From: Xylophilus ampelinus
GTDB lineage: Bacteria > Pseudomonadota > Gammaproteobacteria > Burkholderiales > Burkholderiaceae_C
Length of the DNA stretch: 64,000 nt
Assembly: GCF_901875635.1 (NCBI RefSeq)
Contig: NZ_CABFMN010000073.1
Coordinates: 1-64,000, forward strand
Reading direction: 5' to 3'
In this document: one piece after another, positions 48,220 through 61,493 of the stretch
Layout of the letters: each line of letters begins with the position of its first letter
How positions within the stretch are numbered: position 1 is the first letter of the stretch
Position numbers and translations under genes: made by a program
The notes under the pieces: model-generated
The model's database searches: none
Told to the model about the DNA's origin: nothing
Seen by the model: only the letters and a program-made list of their open reading frames with translations

Positions 48220-48699
48220 TCAGCGGTAGCTGACCGCCACGATCTCGTAGCGCTTCTCGCCACCGGGCGCCTGCACCACCGCGGTGTCGCCCTCCTCCTT
48301 GCCGATCAGCGCGCGCGCGATCGGGCTGGAGACGTTGATCAGGCCCTGCTTCAGGTCGGCCTCGTCCTCGCCGACGATCTGGTACTTCACGGCCTCGCCG
48401 GAGCTTTCCTCTTCCAGCTCGACCGTGGCGCCGAACACCACCTTGCCGGCCCCGTCAATGGCGGTGGGATCGATGATCTGCGCCACCGACAGCTTGCCCT
48501 CGATCTCCTGGATGCGACCCTCGATGAAGCCCTGGCGGTCCTTGGCTGCGTCGTAGTCGGCGTTCTCGCTCAGGTCGCCCTGGGCGCGCGCTTCGGCGAT
48601 GGCGTTGATCACCGCCGGCCGCTCCACGGTCTTGAGGCGATGCAGTTCTTCGCGCAGCTTCTCGGCGCCGCGCTTGGTGATGGGGAGGGTGGTGCCCAT
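48220..48699 (-). CDS. greA: transcription elongation factor GreA
   Basis: A 159-aa factor that rescues backtracked RNA polymerase. The N-terminal coiled-coil hairpin (residues ~8-75, [27 protein letters not shown]...[20 protein letters not shown]) carries the acidic tip Asp/Glu. The C-terminal FKBP-like domain ends [19 protein letters not shown]. The ATG at 48699 gives the usual length (158 aa in E. coli). It follows carB after a terminator, which may make its expression partly independent. Confidence 0.97.
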   Translation of the reverse strand: MGTTLPITKRGAEKLREELHRLKTVERPAVINAIAEARAQGDLSENADYDAAKDRQGFIEGRIQEIEGKLSVAQIIDPTAIDGAGKVVFGATVELEEESSGEAVKYQIVGEDEADLKQGLINVSSPIARALIGKEEGDTAVVQAPGGEKRYEIVAVSYR

Positions 48700-48759
48700 G
48701 TCGAAATCTCCGTTGTCTCTGCGGCCGCGGCACGCCGGGGTGCCAGAGGCCGTCATCAA

Positions 48760-48792
48760 AAGCAAAACCGCCGGGCGTTGCCGCCTGGCGGT
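48760..48792 (-). terminator. rho-independent terminator after carB
   Basis: ACCGCC and GGCGGT pair around a GC-rich inner loop, followed on the minus strand by TTTTGCTTTTG, about 70 nt after the carB stop. Confidence 0.75.
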
Positions 48793-48863
48793 GTCGAATT
48801 GCGGTCCATTATGCCGTGGCAGCCGGCCACATCAAGCGGCCGGCGCCACCACCCCGGTGGGGA

Positions 48864-52080
<3,217 letters not shown>

Positions 52081-52088
<8 letters not shown>

Positions 52089-53265
52089 TCGCGGCCTCCG
52101 CCTTGTGTTTTTCCATGAGTGCCGTGAAGCGGTCGAACAGGTAGCCGATGTCGTGCGGGCCGGGCGAGGCTTCAGGGTGGCCCTGGAAGCAGAAGGCCGG
52201 CTTGTCGGTGCGGACCAGGCCCTGCAGCGTGTTGTCGAACAGGCTGATGTGCGTGGGGCGCAGGTTGGCGGGCAGCGTTTTCTCGTCCACCGCGAAGCCG
52301 TGGTTCTGGCTGGTGATGCTCACGCGCCCGTTGTCCAGGTCCTTCACCGGGTGGTTCGCGCCGTGATGGCCGAACTTCATCTTGAAGGTCTTCGCGCCGG
52401 ACGCCAGGGCCATGATCTGGTGGCCCAGGCAGATGCCGAAGGTGGGGATGCCGGTGTCGATCAGCTCCGCCACGGCCTTGATCGCGTAGTCGCAGGGCTC
52501 CGGGTCGCCAGGGCCGTTGGCCAGGAAGATGCCGTCGGGCTTGAGCTTGAGCACGTCCGCCGCGGGCGTCTGGGCCGGCACCACGGTGATGCGGGCACCG
52601 CGCTGCGCGATCATGCGCAGGATGTTCTTCTTGACGCCGTAGTCGAAGGCGACGACGTGGAACTTGGGCGTGATCTGCACGCCGTAGCCCGCGCTGAGCT
52701 TCCACTCGGTCTGCGTCCATTCGTAGGTCTGCTTGACCGACACGACCTTGGCCAGGTCCAGGCCGGCCATGCTGGGCGCGGCCTTGGCGGCAGCAATCGC
52801 CTTGTCGATGAGGGCCTGCGCGACCGATTCGCCGGCAGCGAGGCCGACGATGGCGCCGTTCTGTGCGCCCTTCGTGCGCAGGTGGCGGGTGAGCTTGCGG
52901 GTGTCGATGCCAGCAATGGCGACGGTCTTGCCCTGGACCAGGTATTCCGAGAGCGTCGCCGTCTTGCGGAAGTTGGAGGCGATGAGCGGCAGGTCCTTGA
53001 TGATCAGGCCTGCGGCATGGATCTTGTCAGCCTCGATGTCTTCCTCGTTGACCCCGTAGTTGCCGATGTGCGGATACGTCAGCGTGACGATCTGCTGGCA
53101 GTAGCTGGGGTCGGTGAGGATTTCCTGATAGCCGGTGATGGCGGTGTTGAACACCACCTCGCCAACGGTGGTGCCGGTGGCACCGATCGACTTGCCGAGA
53201 AAGACCGTGCCGTCTGCGAGCGCCAGGATGGCGGGCGGGAAGGATCCCTGAAGGGATGAAAGCAC
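52081..53265 (-). CDS. carA: carbamoyl-phosphate synthase small chain
   Basis: A 394-aa glutamine amidotransferase subunit that releases ammonia to CarB. The N-terminal CPSase_sm_chain domain ([21 protein letters not shown]) is followed by a class I glutaminase domain with the catalytic Cys ([13 protein letters not shown]), and His and Glu in [14 protein letters not shown]. The start is GTG at 53265, with GGAG 7 nt upstream. An in-frame ATG 30 nt further upstream is less likely. carB overlaps its 3' end by 8 nt. Confidence 0.97.
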
Positions 53266-53396
53266 TGGGGTTCTCCGTTGATGGATGACGCCCAAAGCGG
53301 ACCCAAGACGCCCGGCAGTCGGGCAAAAGGGTTGCGGCTTTCGTCAGGGATGAGGCTTGCGTGCGCTGTGGGCGGGTGTGAGCGGGAAAGCCGCTG

Positions 53397-53402
53397 ATTA
53401 TA
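53397..53402 (-). promoter_or_regulatory. candidate -10 element for carAB
   Basis: A perfect TATAAT on the minus strand lies 132-137 nt upstream of the carA GTG. No good -35 is present 16-18 nt further up (GGGAAA-like). The long leader could allow regulation by pyrimidines or arginine, but I see no clear operator. Confidence 0.35.
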
Positions 53403-53498
53403 GCCCGGCGCCTCGGTACTTTCCCTGTGAGTGGCGCGAGTTCGGCACCGATCTGGGGAGTGGCCGTGCGTCGTCTGCGGGGCGGAACGGCGCAGCGT

Positions 53499-54290
53499 TC
53501 AGGCGCCGCCGGCCATCCGGCCTGCCGCGCTCGCATGCAGGCAGATGGCGGCGGCCGCCGCCACGTTCAGCGACTCCTCGCCGCCCGGCTGGGCGATGCG
53601 GATATGCAGGGCGGCGCGTGCTTCCAGCGCTGGCGACACGCCCTGCCCTTCGTGGCCGAGCAGCCAAGCGCAGGGCATCGGCAGCCGAGCCTCGTGCAGC
53701 CACTCGCCGCGGTGCGAGCTGGTGGCGATCCACGGCATCTGCTGCAGGGCGTCCAGCGCATCCGGGTCCGCGCCCTCGACCAACTGCAGCCCGAAATGCG
53801 CACCCATGCCCGCCCGCAACACCTTGGGCGACCACAGCGCCGCCGTGCCCTTGAGCGCCACCACCTGGCCGAAGCCGAAGGCGGCCGCACTGCGCAGGAT
53901 GGAGCCCACGTTGCCGGGATCCTGCAGCCGGTCGAGCAGGACAGTGGGCACGCCGGACGACAGCGCAGGCGGCGCCGGCAGGTCGATCACGAATCCCATC
54001 GGCGCCGGCGATTCGAGCCCGCTGCCGGCCGCCAGCAGCGCATCGTCGACCACTACGGTTTTGATAGCAGCCTGCGCCCATTCCACGGGCGTCCGAGGCC
54101 AAAAAGACTCCGAAAACACGGCCACGGACGGGCGCAGGCCTCGCGCCAGCGCGGCCCGGCACAGGTGGTCGCCCTCGAGCCACACTCGCCCCAGCTTGCG
54201 GTAGGCCCCAGGATCCTGCGCCAGCTTGCGCAGTTCCTTGAGCAAGGGGTTGTCGCGCGACTGGATGCGCGTCGGCTGGGGATGGTTCAC
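53499..54290 (-). CDS. TrmH/SpoU-family rRNA/tRNA methyltransferase
   Basis: A 263-aa SPOUT-class 2'-O-methyltransferase. The N-terminal substrate-binding part (IQSRDNPLLKELRKLAQ, YRKLGRVWLEGDHLC) is followed by the knotted SAM-binding core with LLDRLQDPGNVGSILRSAAAFG, WLLGHEGQGVS and the C-terminal IAQPGGEESLNVAAAAAI motif. The start is GTG at 54290, 14 nt after the rnhB stop. Repeat copy 9 contributes WAQAAIKTVVVD in the N-terminal third. The RNA target is not identifiable from sequence. Confidence 0.9.
   Translation of the reverse strand: MNHPQPTRIQSRDNPLLKELRKLAQDPGAYRKLGRVWLEGDHLCRAALARGLRPSVAVFSESFWPRTPVEWAQAAIKTVVVDDALLAAGSGLESPAPMGFVIDLPAPPALSSGVPTVLLDRLQDPGNVGSILRSAAAFGFGQVVALKGTAALWSPKVLRAGMGAHFGLQLVEGADPDALDALQQMPWIATSSHRGEWLHEARLPMPCAWLLGHEGQGVSPALEARAALHIRIAQPGGEESLNVAAAAAICLHASAAGRMAGGA
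54052..54106 (+). repeat. interspersed palindromic repeat, copy 9 (inside trmH-like gene)
   Basis: The core ACTACGGTTTTGATAGC at 54052-54068 is followed by AGCCTGCGCCCATTCCACGG, GCGTCCGAGGCC and AAAAAGACTCC. It is antisense to the gene and keeps its frame. Confidence 0.8.
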
Positions 54291-54304
54291 GGACGCGGCG
54301 AACT

Positions 54305-54997
54305 TCAGGCGGCGGGCTGCGACTGGGCGAGTTCGACGGCCTGCACCTGCACGGTGACGGAAGCTGACACCACGGAGACGCGTGCCAACGCCTGGGCCAC
54401 GGGCGAGAAGGAACGCCGGTGGTGCACGCAGGCACCATGCACCTGCAGGGCCGTCAGGTGCTCGGGCGTGCCGTAGCCCTTGTGCCCGGCGAAGCCGTAG
54501 GCCGGGAATTCCGCATGCAGTTGCTCGCACAGCCGGTCGCGGTGCACCTTGGCCAGGATCGACGCGGCCGAAATCGCCTTCACCAGCGCATCGCCCTTGA
54601 CCACCGCCTCGGCCAGCACGTCCAGCGTCGGCAGGCGATTGCCATCCACCAGCACCTTGGCCGGCTTGAGCCGCAGGCCGTCGACGGCGCGGCGCATGGC
54701 CAGCATCGTGGCGCCGAGGATGTTGTGGGTGTCGATCTCCTCCACGCTGGCCTGCGCGATCGAGCAGCACAGCGCCTTGGCGAGGATCTGGTCGTGGAGC
54801 TTCTCGCGCTGCAGGGCCGTCAGCGTCTTGGAATCGGCCAGGCCGCGGATCGGCTTCTGGTCGTCCAGGATCACCGCGGCAGCCACCACCGGCCCTGCGA
54901 GCGGACCACGGCCCGCCTCGTCGACGCCGGCGAGCAGACCGGGCGCGTCCCAAGAGAGGCGCGCTTGCTCAGCCTTCAAGAACTTTCTGGATCGCAT
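54305..54997 (-). CDS. rnhB: ribonuclease HII
   Basis: A 230-aa RNase H that nicks at ribonucleotides in DNA. The [15 protein letters not shown] block carries the first catalytic Asp-Glu; [16 protein letters not shown] follows, and an Asp in the VLVDGNRLP region and [14 protein letters not shown] complete the active site. The start is uncertain: ATG at 54997 is used here, but a TTG at 54979 (LKAEQA...) fits the usual family N-terminus better, and the frame continues upstream to 55036. All these starts overlap the 3' end of lpxB. Confidence 0.93.
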   Translation of the reverse strand: MRSRKFLKAEQARLSWDAPGLLAGVDEAGRGPLAGPVVAAAVILDDQKPIRGLADSKTLTALQREKLHDQILAKALCCSIAQASVEEIDTHNILGATMLAMRRAVDGLRLKPAKVLVDGNRLPTLDVLAEAVVKGDALVKAISAASILAKVHRDRLCEQLHAEFPAYGFAGHKGYGTPEHLTALQVHGACVHHRRSFSPVAQALARVSVVSASVTVQVQAVELAQSQPAA

Positions 54998-56123
54998 CGG
55001 CGCACAGTGTCGGCGTATCGCGCTGCAGTTGCACATGCATGGCCGTGAATTTCCGTTCCACCGCCTGCACCCGGTCCGGCTCCTGCAGCCAGGCCAGCGT
55101 GGCCTCGGCCAGCGCCTCGGCCGTGGCCGCGTCCTGCAGCAGTTCGGGCACCACGAACTCGCCGCACAGGATGTTGGGCAGGCCCACCCACGGCTGCAGC
55201 TGCTGGCGGTGCATCAGGTGCCAGGACACGCGGTTCATGTTGTAGGCGATCACCATGGGGCGCTTGAACAGCGCAGCCTCCAGGGTGGCCGTGCCGCTGG
55301 CGATCAGCGTCGCGTCGCAGGCCGCCAGCACGGCGTGCGACTGCCCGTCGACCAGCTTGATGCGGCCGGCCATCGGGCTGGCGGCCAGCAGCTGCTCGGC
55401 CTCCGCGCGCAGGCTGGGAATCACGGGCGCTATGAATTCGATAGCAGGATGCGCCCGCTGCATGAGCGCTGCGGCCGAAAAGAACCGTGAAGCGAGGTAG
55501 CGCAGCTCGGAACGGCGGCTGCCCGGCAGCAGCGCCACGACAGGCGCCTTCGGCGACAGGCCCAGCGCCCGCCGCGCCCCGGCACGATCGGGCTGCATGG
55601 GAATGACGTTGGCCAGCGGGTGGCCGACATAGCTGGCCGCCACGCCCTGCTCCGCCAGCAGCGCCGGCTCGAAGGGGAAGATGCACAGCACATGGTCGGC
55701 CGCGGCGCGGATCTTCTCGATGCGGTCCGCGCGCCAGGCCCAGATGGAGGGGCAGACGAAGTGCACCGTCTTGATACCGCGTCCGCGCAGTGCCGCCTCG
55801 AGGTCGAGGTTGAAGTCGGGTGCATCGACGCCGATGAAGAGCTCGGGCCACTCGCGCAGCAGCCTCGCCTTCAGCTGGCGGCGGATGGCGGCGATTTCGG
55901 CATAGTGGCGCAGCACCTCGATGTAGCCACGCACCGCCAGCTTCTCCTGCGGCCACCAGCTCTCGAAGCCGCGCGCGAGCATCTGCGGGCCGCCGATGCC
56001 GACCGTCTTCACGTCCGGGAAGCGGTGCTGCAGGCCGTCCATCAGCAGGCCTGCGAGCAGGTCGCCCGAGGGCTCGCCGGCCACCAGGGCGAACTGGCGC
56101 GCCTGCGCGCTCTCGCCCGTCAT
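54969..56123 (-). CDS. lpxB: lipid-A-disaccharide synthase
   Basis: A 384-aa GT-B glycosyltransferase that condenses UDP-2,3-diacylglucosamine with lipid X to form the lipid A disaccharide at the inner membrane. Landmarks: [42 protein letters not shown] and [25 protein letters not shown]. Repeat copy 10 lies inside the gene, encoding [10 protein letters not shown], just after the GSRRSE donor region. The ATG at 56123 fits the family N-terminus. The gene lies between lpxA and rnhB in the conserved operon. Confidence 0.97.
   Translation of the reverse strand: MTGESAQARQFALVAGEPSGDLLAGLLMDGLQHRFPDVKTVGIGGPQMLARGFESWWPQEKLAVRGYIEVLRHYAEIAAIRRQLKARLLREWPELFIGVDAPDFNLDLEAALRGRGIKTVHFVCPSIWAWRADRIEKIRAAADHVLCIFPFEPALLAEQGVAASYVGHPLANVIPMQPDRAGARRALGLSPKAPVVALLPGSRRSELRYLASRFFSAAALMQRAHPAIEFIAPVIPSLRAEAEQLLAASPMAGRIKLVDGQSHAVLAACDATLIASGTATLEAALFKRPMVIAYNMNRVSWHLMHRQQLQPWVGLPNILCGEFVVPELLQDAATAEALAEATLAWLQEPDRVQAVERKFTAMHVQLQRDTPTLCADAIQKVLEG
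55429..55485 (+). repeat. interspersed palindromic repeat, copy 10 (inside lpxB)
   Basis: The core GCTATGAATTCGATAGC at 55429-55445 is followed by AGGATGCGCCCGCTG, CATGAGCGCTGCGGCC and GAAAAGAACC. It is antisense to lpxB and keeps its frame. Confidence 0.85.
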
Positions 56124-56196
56124 CGCATGCGCTCCAAAGCCGCGCGCCTGGAGGTGGACGGCAGGCGGAGGAAGAAGGTGTCGCTCACGCTCCGCA

Positions 56197-56985
56197 TCAG
56201 CGCGCGATGCCGCTGGCCGCGGTGGCGAGGAAGCCGTCCATCAGCGCGACGTCGGCCTCGATGCCGCCGCCCAGCGGCGCCAGCGCCTGGATGCCGGCCC
56301 GCGCCTCGTCGAGCGTCTTGCCCTGGCGGTAGAGCAGCTTGTGCATCTCGCGGATCGCCGACAGCCGCTCGGCGGAGAAGTCGCGCCGCCGAAGGCCGAC
56401 CAGGTTGACGCCGCGCACGGCGAGCGGATTGCCGTCCACCACCATGAAGGGGGGGACATCCTTGTTGACGTGCCCCGCGAAGCCCACCATCGCATGGGCG
56501 CCGACGCGCATGCGCTGCAGCACGCCCACCAGGCCGCCGATCGTGGCCCAGTCGCCCACCTGCACGTGGCCGGCCAGGGTGGTGTTGTTGGCCATGGTGG
56601 TCTGGTTGCCGATCTGGCAGTCGTGCGCGATGTGCACGTAGGCCATGATCCAGTTGTCGTCGCCGATGCGCGTCGCGCCGGCATCCTGCGCCGTCCCGAG
56701 GTTGAAGGTACAGAACTCGCGGACCACGTTGCGGTCGCCGATCACGAGCTCGGTGTCTTCACCGGCATACTTCTTGTCCTGCGGGATCGCGCCCAACGAG
56801 GCGAACTGGAAGATGCGGTTGTCGCGGCCAAGGGTCGTGCGGCCCTCGATCACGCAATGCGGGCCGATGGCCGTGCCGGCGCCGATGCGCACCTTTGGGC
56901 CAATGACCGCGTAGGGCCCGACCGCTACCGAGGCATCGAGCTCGGCCTTCGGGTCGACGAGCGCCGTCGGATGGATCTGCGTCAT
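56197..56985 (-). CDS. lpxA: UDP-N-acetylglucosamine acyltransferase
   Basis: A 262-aa left-handed beta-helix acyltransferase that starts lipid A synthesis by adding a hydroxyacyl chain to UDP-GlcNAc. Hexapeptide repeats begin at [21 protein letters not shown] and run to about residue 190; the catalytic His lies in the [13 protein letters not shown] segment. The C-terminal helical domain follows. The ATG at 56985 sits 12 nt after the fabZ stop. The 73-nt gap to lpxB holds no clear signal. Confidence 0.97.
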   Translation of the reverse strand: MTQIHPTALVDPKAELDASVAVGPYAVIGPKVRIGAGTAIGPHCVIEGRTTLGRDNRIFQFASLGAIPQDKKYAGEDTELVIGDRNVVREFCTFNLGTAQDAGATRIGDDNWIMAYVHIAHDCQIGNQTTMANNTTLAGHVQVGDWATIGGLVGVLQRMRVGAHAMVGFAGHVNKDVPPFMVVDGNPLAVRGVNLVGLRRRDFSAERLSAIREMHKLLYRQGKTLDEARAGIQALAPLGGGIEADVALMDGFLATAASGIAR

Positions 56986-56997
56986 GCGGCCGGCGCC

Positions 56998-57450
56998 TCA
57001 GGCGTCGATCCGGCGCATGGCGCACATCAGCTGCGCCTCGCACGCCACTTCGGTTCCCACCAGGGCGCGGCCCTTGAACTTGGAGATGCCGGCCTTCATG
57101 CGGTCGATCTCGACCTCGAGCGTGAGCTGGTCGCCGGGCTCGACCGGGCGCTTGAAACGCGCGCCGTCGATGGCGGCGAAGTAATAGACCATGTTCTCGT
57201 CCGGCACGATGTCCAGCGACTTGAAGGACAGGAGCGCCGCCGCCTGCGCCATCGCCTCGAGCATCAGCACGCCGGGCATCACCGGACGGTGCGGGAAGTG
57301 GCCATTGAAGAAAGGCTCGTTCATCGTCACGTTCTTCAGCGCCGTGATGCGCTTGCCCTTCTCCATGTCCAGCACGCGGTCCACCAGCAGGAAGGGGTAG
57401 CGGTGCGGCAGGAGCTTGAGGATCTGGTGGATGTCGAGCGTCGTCGTCAT
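56998..57450 (-). CDS. fabZ: 3-hydroxyacyl-[acyl-carrier-protein] dehydratase FabZ
   Basis: A 150-aa hotdog-fold dehydratase of fatty acid elongation. The catalytic His and Glu are in [20 protein letters not shown]. The ATG at 57450 overlaps the lpxD stop (ATGA). Balancing FabZ against lipid A acyltransferases (lpxA and lpxD beside it) sets how hydroxyacyl-ACP is shared between phospholipids and lipopolysaccharide. Confidence 0.97.
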   Translation of the reverse strand: MTTTLDIHQILKLLPHRYPFLLVDRVLDMEKGKRITALKNVTMNEPFFNGHFPHRPVMPGVLMLEAMAQAAALLSFKSLDIVPDENMVYYFAAIDGARFKRPVEPGDQLTLEVEIDRMKAGISKFKGRALVGTEVACEAQLMCAMRRIDA

Positions 57451-58436
57451 GGTGTCTTGTCGTCCGGCCCCATCGACTTTTCGAGGGCCTTGAGTCGTTC
57501 CCGCAGCGTGTGCAGCTGCTTCAGGGTGGCAGCGTTCTTCTCCCACGCCGCATTGTCGTCGATGGGAAACATGCCGGTGTATTGCCCCGGCTTCAGGATG
57601 GAGCGTGTGACCACCGTGGCGGCGGAGATATGCACGCCGTCGGCCAGCTTGAGGTGACCGAGCACGATCGCGCCCCCGCCGATCGTGCAGTGCGCGCCGA
57701 TGTCGGCGCTTCCGGCGACGCCCACGCAGCCGGCCATGGCGGTGTGCCTGCCGACGCGCACGTTGTGGCCGATCTGGATCAGGTTGTCGAGCTTGACGCC
57801 GTCCTCGATGACGGTGTCCTCCAGCGCTCCGCGGTCGATGCAGGTGTTGGCACCGATCTCGACGTCGTCGCCGATGCGCACGGCACCGAGCTGCTCGATC
57901 TTGACCCACCCGCCCTGGTGCGGTGCGAGCCCGAAACCATCGGCGCCGATCACCACGCCCGGATGCAGCAGGCAGCGGGCCCCGACCACGCAGTCCTCGC
58001 TGATGGTGACGCGCGACTTGAGCACCGTGCCAGGGCCGATGCGCGCGCCGCGCTCGACCACGCACAGCGCACCGATGCGCGCAGTGGCATCGACCTGCGC
58101 TGCCGGGTCGATCACCGCCGAGGGATGGATGCGCGGGCCCTCCTCGCGCGCATGCCGTGCCTTCCACAGCTGCGTGAGCCGGGCGAAGTAAAGGTAGGGA
58201 TCGTCGGTGACGATGAAGCTGCCGCGCTCGGCGGCCGCCTCACGCATCGCGGGCGACACAATGACACAGGCCGCCCGGGAGGCGGCCAGTTCCTTGCGGT
58301 ACTTGGGGTGGCTGAGGAAGCTCAGCGCATCGGGTCCGGCGGTGGCCAGGGGCGCGAGACGCCGGACTTCGAAGGCTTCGTCGCCCTGCAGCTCGCCACC
58401 GAGCGCGTCGACGATCTCACCGAGTTGCAGTGCCAC
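57447..58436 (-). CDS. lpxD: UDP-3-O-(3-hydroxyacyl)glucosamine N-acyltransferase
   Basis: A 329-aa acyltransferase for the third step of lipid A synthesis. The N-terminal uridine-binding domain ([20 protein letters not shown]...[15 protein letters not shown]) precedes hexapeptide repeats from [20 protein letters not shown] to about residue 280, with the catalytic His in [22 protein letters not shown]-terminal helix ([22 protein letters not shown]) ends the protein. fabZ follows with a 4-nt overlap; skp lies 13 nt upstream. Confidence 0.97.
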   Translation of the reverse strand: MALQLGEIVDALGGELQGDEAFEVRRLAPLATAGPDALSFLSHPKYRKELAASRAACVIVSPAMREAAAERGSFIVTDDPYLYFARLTQLWKARHAREEGPRIHPSAVIDPAAQVDATARIGALCVVERGARIGPGTVLKSRVTISEDCVVGARCLLHPGVVIGADGFGLAPHQGGWVKIEQLGAVRIGDDVEIGANTCIDRGALEDTVIEDGVKLDNLIQIGHNVRVGRHTAMAGCVGVAGSADIGAHCTIGGGAIVLGHLKLADGVHISAATVVTRSILKPGQYTGMFPIDDNAAWEKNAATLKQLHTLRERLKALEKSMGPDDKTP

Positions 58437-58449
58437 GCCAGTCAGGGCG

Positions 58450-58980
58450 TCACTTGCCGTTGCCGGCCGGCGCCGCGTTCAGGGCCTTGATGACCTTCTC
58501 GGTGATGTCGTGCTTCGGATTGACATACACCGCGTCCTGCAGGATCACGTCGTACTTCTCGGCCTCGGCGACTTGCTTGATGGCGCGCTGGGCGCTCTCG
58601 TAGACCTTCTGCAGCTCTTCGCTGCGGCGCAGATTCAGGTCTTCCTGGAACTCGCGGCGCTTGCGTTGGAAGTCGCGGTCCTGGTCCACAAGTTGCCGCT
58701 GGCGCGTGTTGCGTTGCGACTCGGACATCGTTGGCGCTTCGCGCTCGAACTTTTCGGAAGCGCTCTTCAGCGCGGCTTCCTGGTCATTGATGTCCTTCTC
58801 GCGCTTGAGGAACTCCTGTTCCAGCCGAGCCTGCGCGGCCTTGGCGGCGGGCGCCTCACGCATCACGCGATCCGGGTTTACGACGCCGAAGCGAAAGCCT
58901 TCCTGGGCGTGAACAGGCAGCGAGACCGCTGCGATAGCCAGGGCCAGCCCGCTGGCCCAATGGTTGAAATACTTCATCAA
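58450..58980 (-). CDS. skp: OmpH/Skp family periplasmic chaperone
   Basis: A 176-aa periplasmic chaperone that holds unfolded outer-membrane proteins. The signal peptide spans residues 1-25 (cleavage after PVHA), then the body is a long helical, charged coiled-coil (residues ~45-130, many Glu/Lys/Arg/Gln) as in Skp. The ATG at 58980 overlaps the bamA stop (ATGA). The second Met codon immediately after is equally possible. It delivers substrates to the BamA machinery encoded just upstream. Confidence 0.92.
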   Translation of the reverse strand: MMKYFNHWASGLALAIAAVSLPVHAQEGFRFGVVNPDRVMREAPAAKAAQARLEQEFLKREKDINDQEAALKSASEKFEREAPTMSESQRNTRQRQLVDQDRDFQRKRREFQEDLNLRRSEELQKVYESAQRAIKQVAEAEKYDVILQDAVYVNPKHDITEKVIKALNAAPAGNGK

Positions 58981-61454
58981 AATGACGTTCCGATCTGGAA
59001 TTGAACCCGCTGGATCCGGTCACCCGGAATCAATGGAACATAGGGGTTGTTCGGATCCAGGACCTCGCGCTGCTGGCGGATCGGGAACGCGTACGCCAAG
59101 CGCAGCGGTCCGAGCGGCGAAACCCAGCTGATGCCGATGCCGGCCGAGGCGCGAATCTTCTTCTGGGCCTTGTACTGCTCGTCGGTCTGGCCGCTCACGC
59201 GATCGGCAAAGACGTTGCCTGCATCGAGGAAGGTGTACAGGCGCAGCGTCCGATCGTTGCCGGCCCCCGGGAAAGGGGTGCTGAGTTCGATGTTGAACAC
59301 GGCCTTCTTGGTACCGCCCAGCGCAGCTTGGGTGATCGTGTCGCGCGGACCGAGCGAGTTCTGCTCAAAGCCACGGACGGAGCCCAACCCCCCTGCGTAG
59401 AAATTCTTGAAGATCGGGAAGTCCTTGCCTCCAAAAGCCTTGGCTGCACCGAGGTCCGCGTTGAAGGCCAGCGTGTACTGCTTCGACAGCGGGATGAACT
59501 GCTGGAACTGGTAGCTGGACTTCAAATAGTTGAAATCACCGCCAACACCCACCTCCAGATTGGCACGCTGCAACCGGCCGCGTGTCGGCACCAAGGCACT
59601 GTCGCGACTATCGCGCGCCCACCCCACGGTCAGCGGGATGCCCCAGACTGAGTCCCGGTCGCATCGCAGGGCCAGGTTGGTGCCGCGCTCGCACCCAAAA
59701 TAGTTCAGGTAGGCATTCGGAACCGAGCGCAGGTAGATGTAGCGGTAATAGTTCGCGTAGGTCGGATTGCCGAGCAGATCGTAAAGGTCGGCAGCATTGA
59801 GCAGGGACGACGCCCCGGTCTCGAACTTGTAGCGCTCCACGCCGGCGCCGAAAAAGACCGTATCGACTTCACTGAACGGCACCCCGAATCGGACCGAGCC
59901 GCCTTCGCTGGTCAGTGTGTAATCCCCGTCCTGCGAGTAGTACGGCGTCGTCCGCTGGTGGAAGACGCTGAAGGTGCGAGAGATGCCGTCCTTGGTGAAG
60001 TACGGATCGGTCGTCGTGAGAGAAATGGTGCGGTTGTACTTGCTGGTGTTGACTTGGAAGCCGAGGTAGTTGCCTGAGCCGAACACGTTTTCCTGAGTGA
60101 TGCCGAAGTTCAGCGAAATCTTGTCCGCACTCGAGAAGCCCGCACCCAGTTGCAGCGTGCCCGTCGGCTTTTCCTCGACCTGCACGGTCAGATCGACTTG
60201 GTCCGGCGACCCCGGCACTTCCTGCGTCTCGACGTTGACTTCCTTGAAATAGCCCAGGCGGTCGACACGCTCGCGCGAGAGCTTGATGCGGTCGCCGTCG
60301 TACCAGGAGGCCTCGTACTGGCGGAACTCGCGGCGGATCACTTCGTCGCGCGTCTTGTTGTTGCCGGCCACGTTCACCTTGCGAACGTAGACGCGACGCA
60401 CCGGCTCAGCCTGGAGTACCAGCGTCACACGGTTGTTCTGGCGGTCGATCTCCGGCTTGGACTGCACCTTGGCGAAGGCGTAGCCGAAGCTCGCGAAATA
60501 GTCGCTGAAGGCCTTGGTGGTCTCGGTGACCTCGTCACCGTTGTAGGGCTCGCCCGGCTTGATAGTCACAAGCGACTTGAACTCGTCCTCGCGTCCCAGG
60601 TAGTTGCCTTCGAGCTTGACGCCGGAGACGACGTACTTGGGCCCTTCGGTGATGTTCACTGTGATCGACAGATCCTGGCGATCGGGAGAGATCGCCACCT
60701 GGGTGGAGTCGATCCTGAACTCCATGTAGCCGCGCGTGATGTAGTAAGAGCGCAGCGTCTCCAGATCGGCGTTGAGCTTGGTGCGTGAGTACTGGTTGGA
60801 CTTGGTGTACCAGGCCAGCCAGCCCCCCGTGTCTTGGTCGAACAGGCCCAGCAGCGTCGATTCGCTGAAGGCCTGGTTGCCGACCACGCGGATGTCCTTG
60901 ATGCGCGCCGGCTCGCCCTCGGTGACGGTGAAGGTGAGGTTCACGCGGTTGCGCTCGATGGGCGTGACGGTGGTCACGACATCGACGTTGTAGAGGCTGC
61001 GCGTGATGTACTGACGCTTGAGCTCCTGCTCGGCGCGATCGGCCAGCGCCTTGTCGAAAGGACGGCCGTCGGCCAGGCCGATTTCGCGCAGCGCCTTCTG
61101 CAGTGCTTCCTTTTCGAACTCCTTGGTCCCCGAGAAGTCGACGCTGGCGATGGTCGGGCGTTCCTCGACGATGACCACCAGCACATTGCCGCTCACGTCG
61201 ATGCGCACGTCCTTGAACAGTCCCAGGTCGAACAGCGCCCGGATCGCGGCCGAGCCACGATCGTCGGTGTAGGTGTCACCCACGCGCAGCGGTATCGAAG
61301 CGAAGATGGTGCCCGGCTCCACCCGCTGAAGGCCTTCGACCCGGATGTCGCGCACCGTGAAAGGCTCGACGGCCCAAGCGGCCGTCGCAGCCAGCGCGCT
61401 GGCCACCACCGCTGCCACGCTACGCAGGCGAAAGCGACTGAAGTGTGTGTTCAT
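58977..61454 (-). CDS. bamA: outer membrane protein assembly factor BamA
   Basis: An 825-aa Omp85 protein that folds and inserts beta-barrels into the outer membrane. The signal peptide ends around residue 28 (TAAWAVEP). Five POTRA domains cover ~30-430 (FTVRDIRVEGLQRV, RVNLTFTVTEGEPARIKDIRVVGN, SGVKLEGNYLGR, VRKVNVAGNNKTRDEVIRRE). The C-terminal surface-antigen barrel ends in the phenylalanine of VQFQIGTSF. Lid-loop motif GSVRGFEQNSLGPRD contains the VRGF sequence. The length is typical. Confidence 0.98.
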   Translation of the reverse strand: MNTHFSRFRLRSVAAVVASALAATAAWAVEPFTVRDIRVEGLQRVEPGTIFASIPLRVGDTYTDDRGSAAIRALFDLGLFKDVRIDVSGNVLVVIVEERPTIASVDFSGTKEFEKEALQKALREIGLADGRPFDKALADRAEQELKRQYITRSLYNVDVVTTVTPIERNRVNLTFTVTEGEPARIKDIRVVGNQAFSESTLLGLFDQDTGGWLAWYTKSNQYSRTKLNADLETLRSYYITRGYMEFRIDSTQVAISPDRQDLSITVNITEGPKYVVSGVKLEGNYLGREDEFKSLVTIKPGEPYNGDEVTETTKAFSDYFASFGYAFAKVQSKPEIDRQNNRVTLVLQAEPVRRVYVRKVNVAGNNKTRDEVIRREFRQYEASWYDGDRIKLSRERVDRLGYFKEVNVETQEVPGSPDQVDLTVQVEEKPTGTLQLGAGFSSADKISLNFGITQENVFGSGNYLGFQVNTSKYNRTISLTTTDPYFTKDGISRTFSVFHQRTTPYYSQDGDYTLTSEGGSVRFGVPFSEVDTVFFGAGVERYKFETGASSLLNAADLYDLLGNPTYANYYRYIYLRSVPNAYLNYFGCERGTNLALRCDRDSVWGIPLTVGWARDSRDSALVPTRGRLQRANLEVGVGGDFNYLKSSYQFQQFIPLSKQYTLAFNADLGAAKAFGGKDFPIFKNFYAGGLGSVRGFEQNSLGPRDTITQAALGGTKKAVFNIELSTPFPGAGNDRTLRLYTFLDAGNVFADRVSGQTDEQYKAQKKIRASAGIGISWVSPLGPLRLAYAFPIRQQREVLDPNNPYVPLIPGDRIQRVQFQIGTSF

Positions 61455-61493
61455 CTGAGAATTGGGCCGGCGCGCATGGGGGCCGGCAGATAG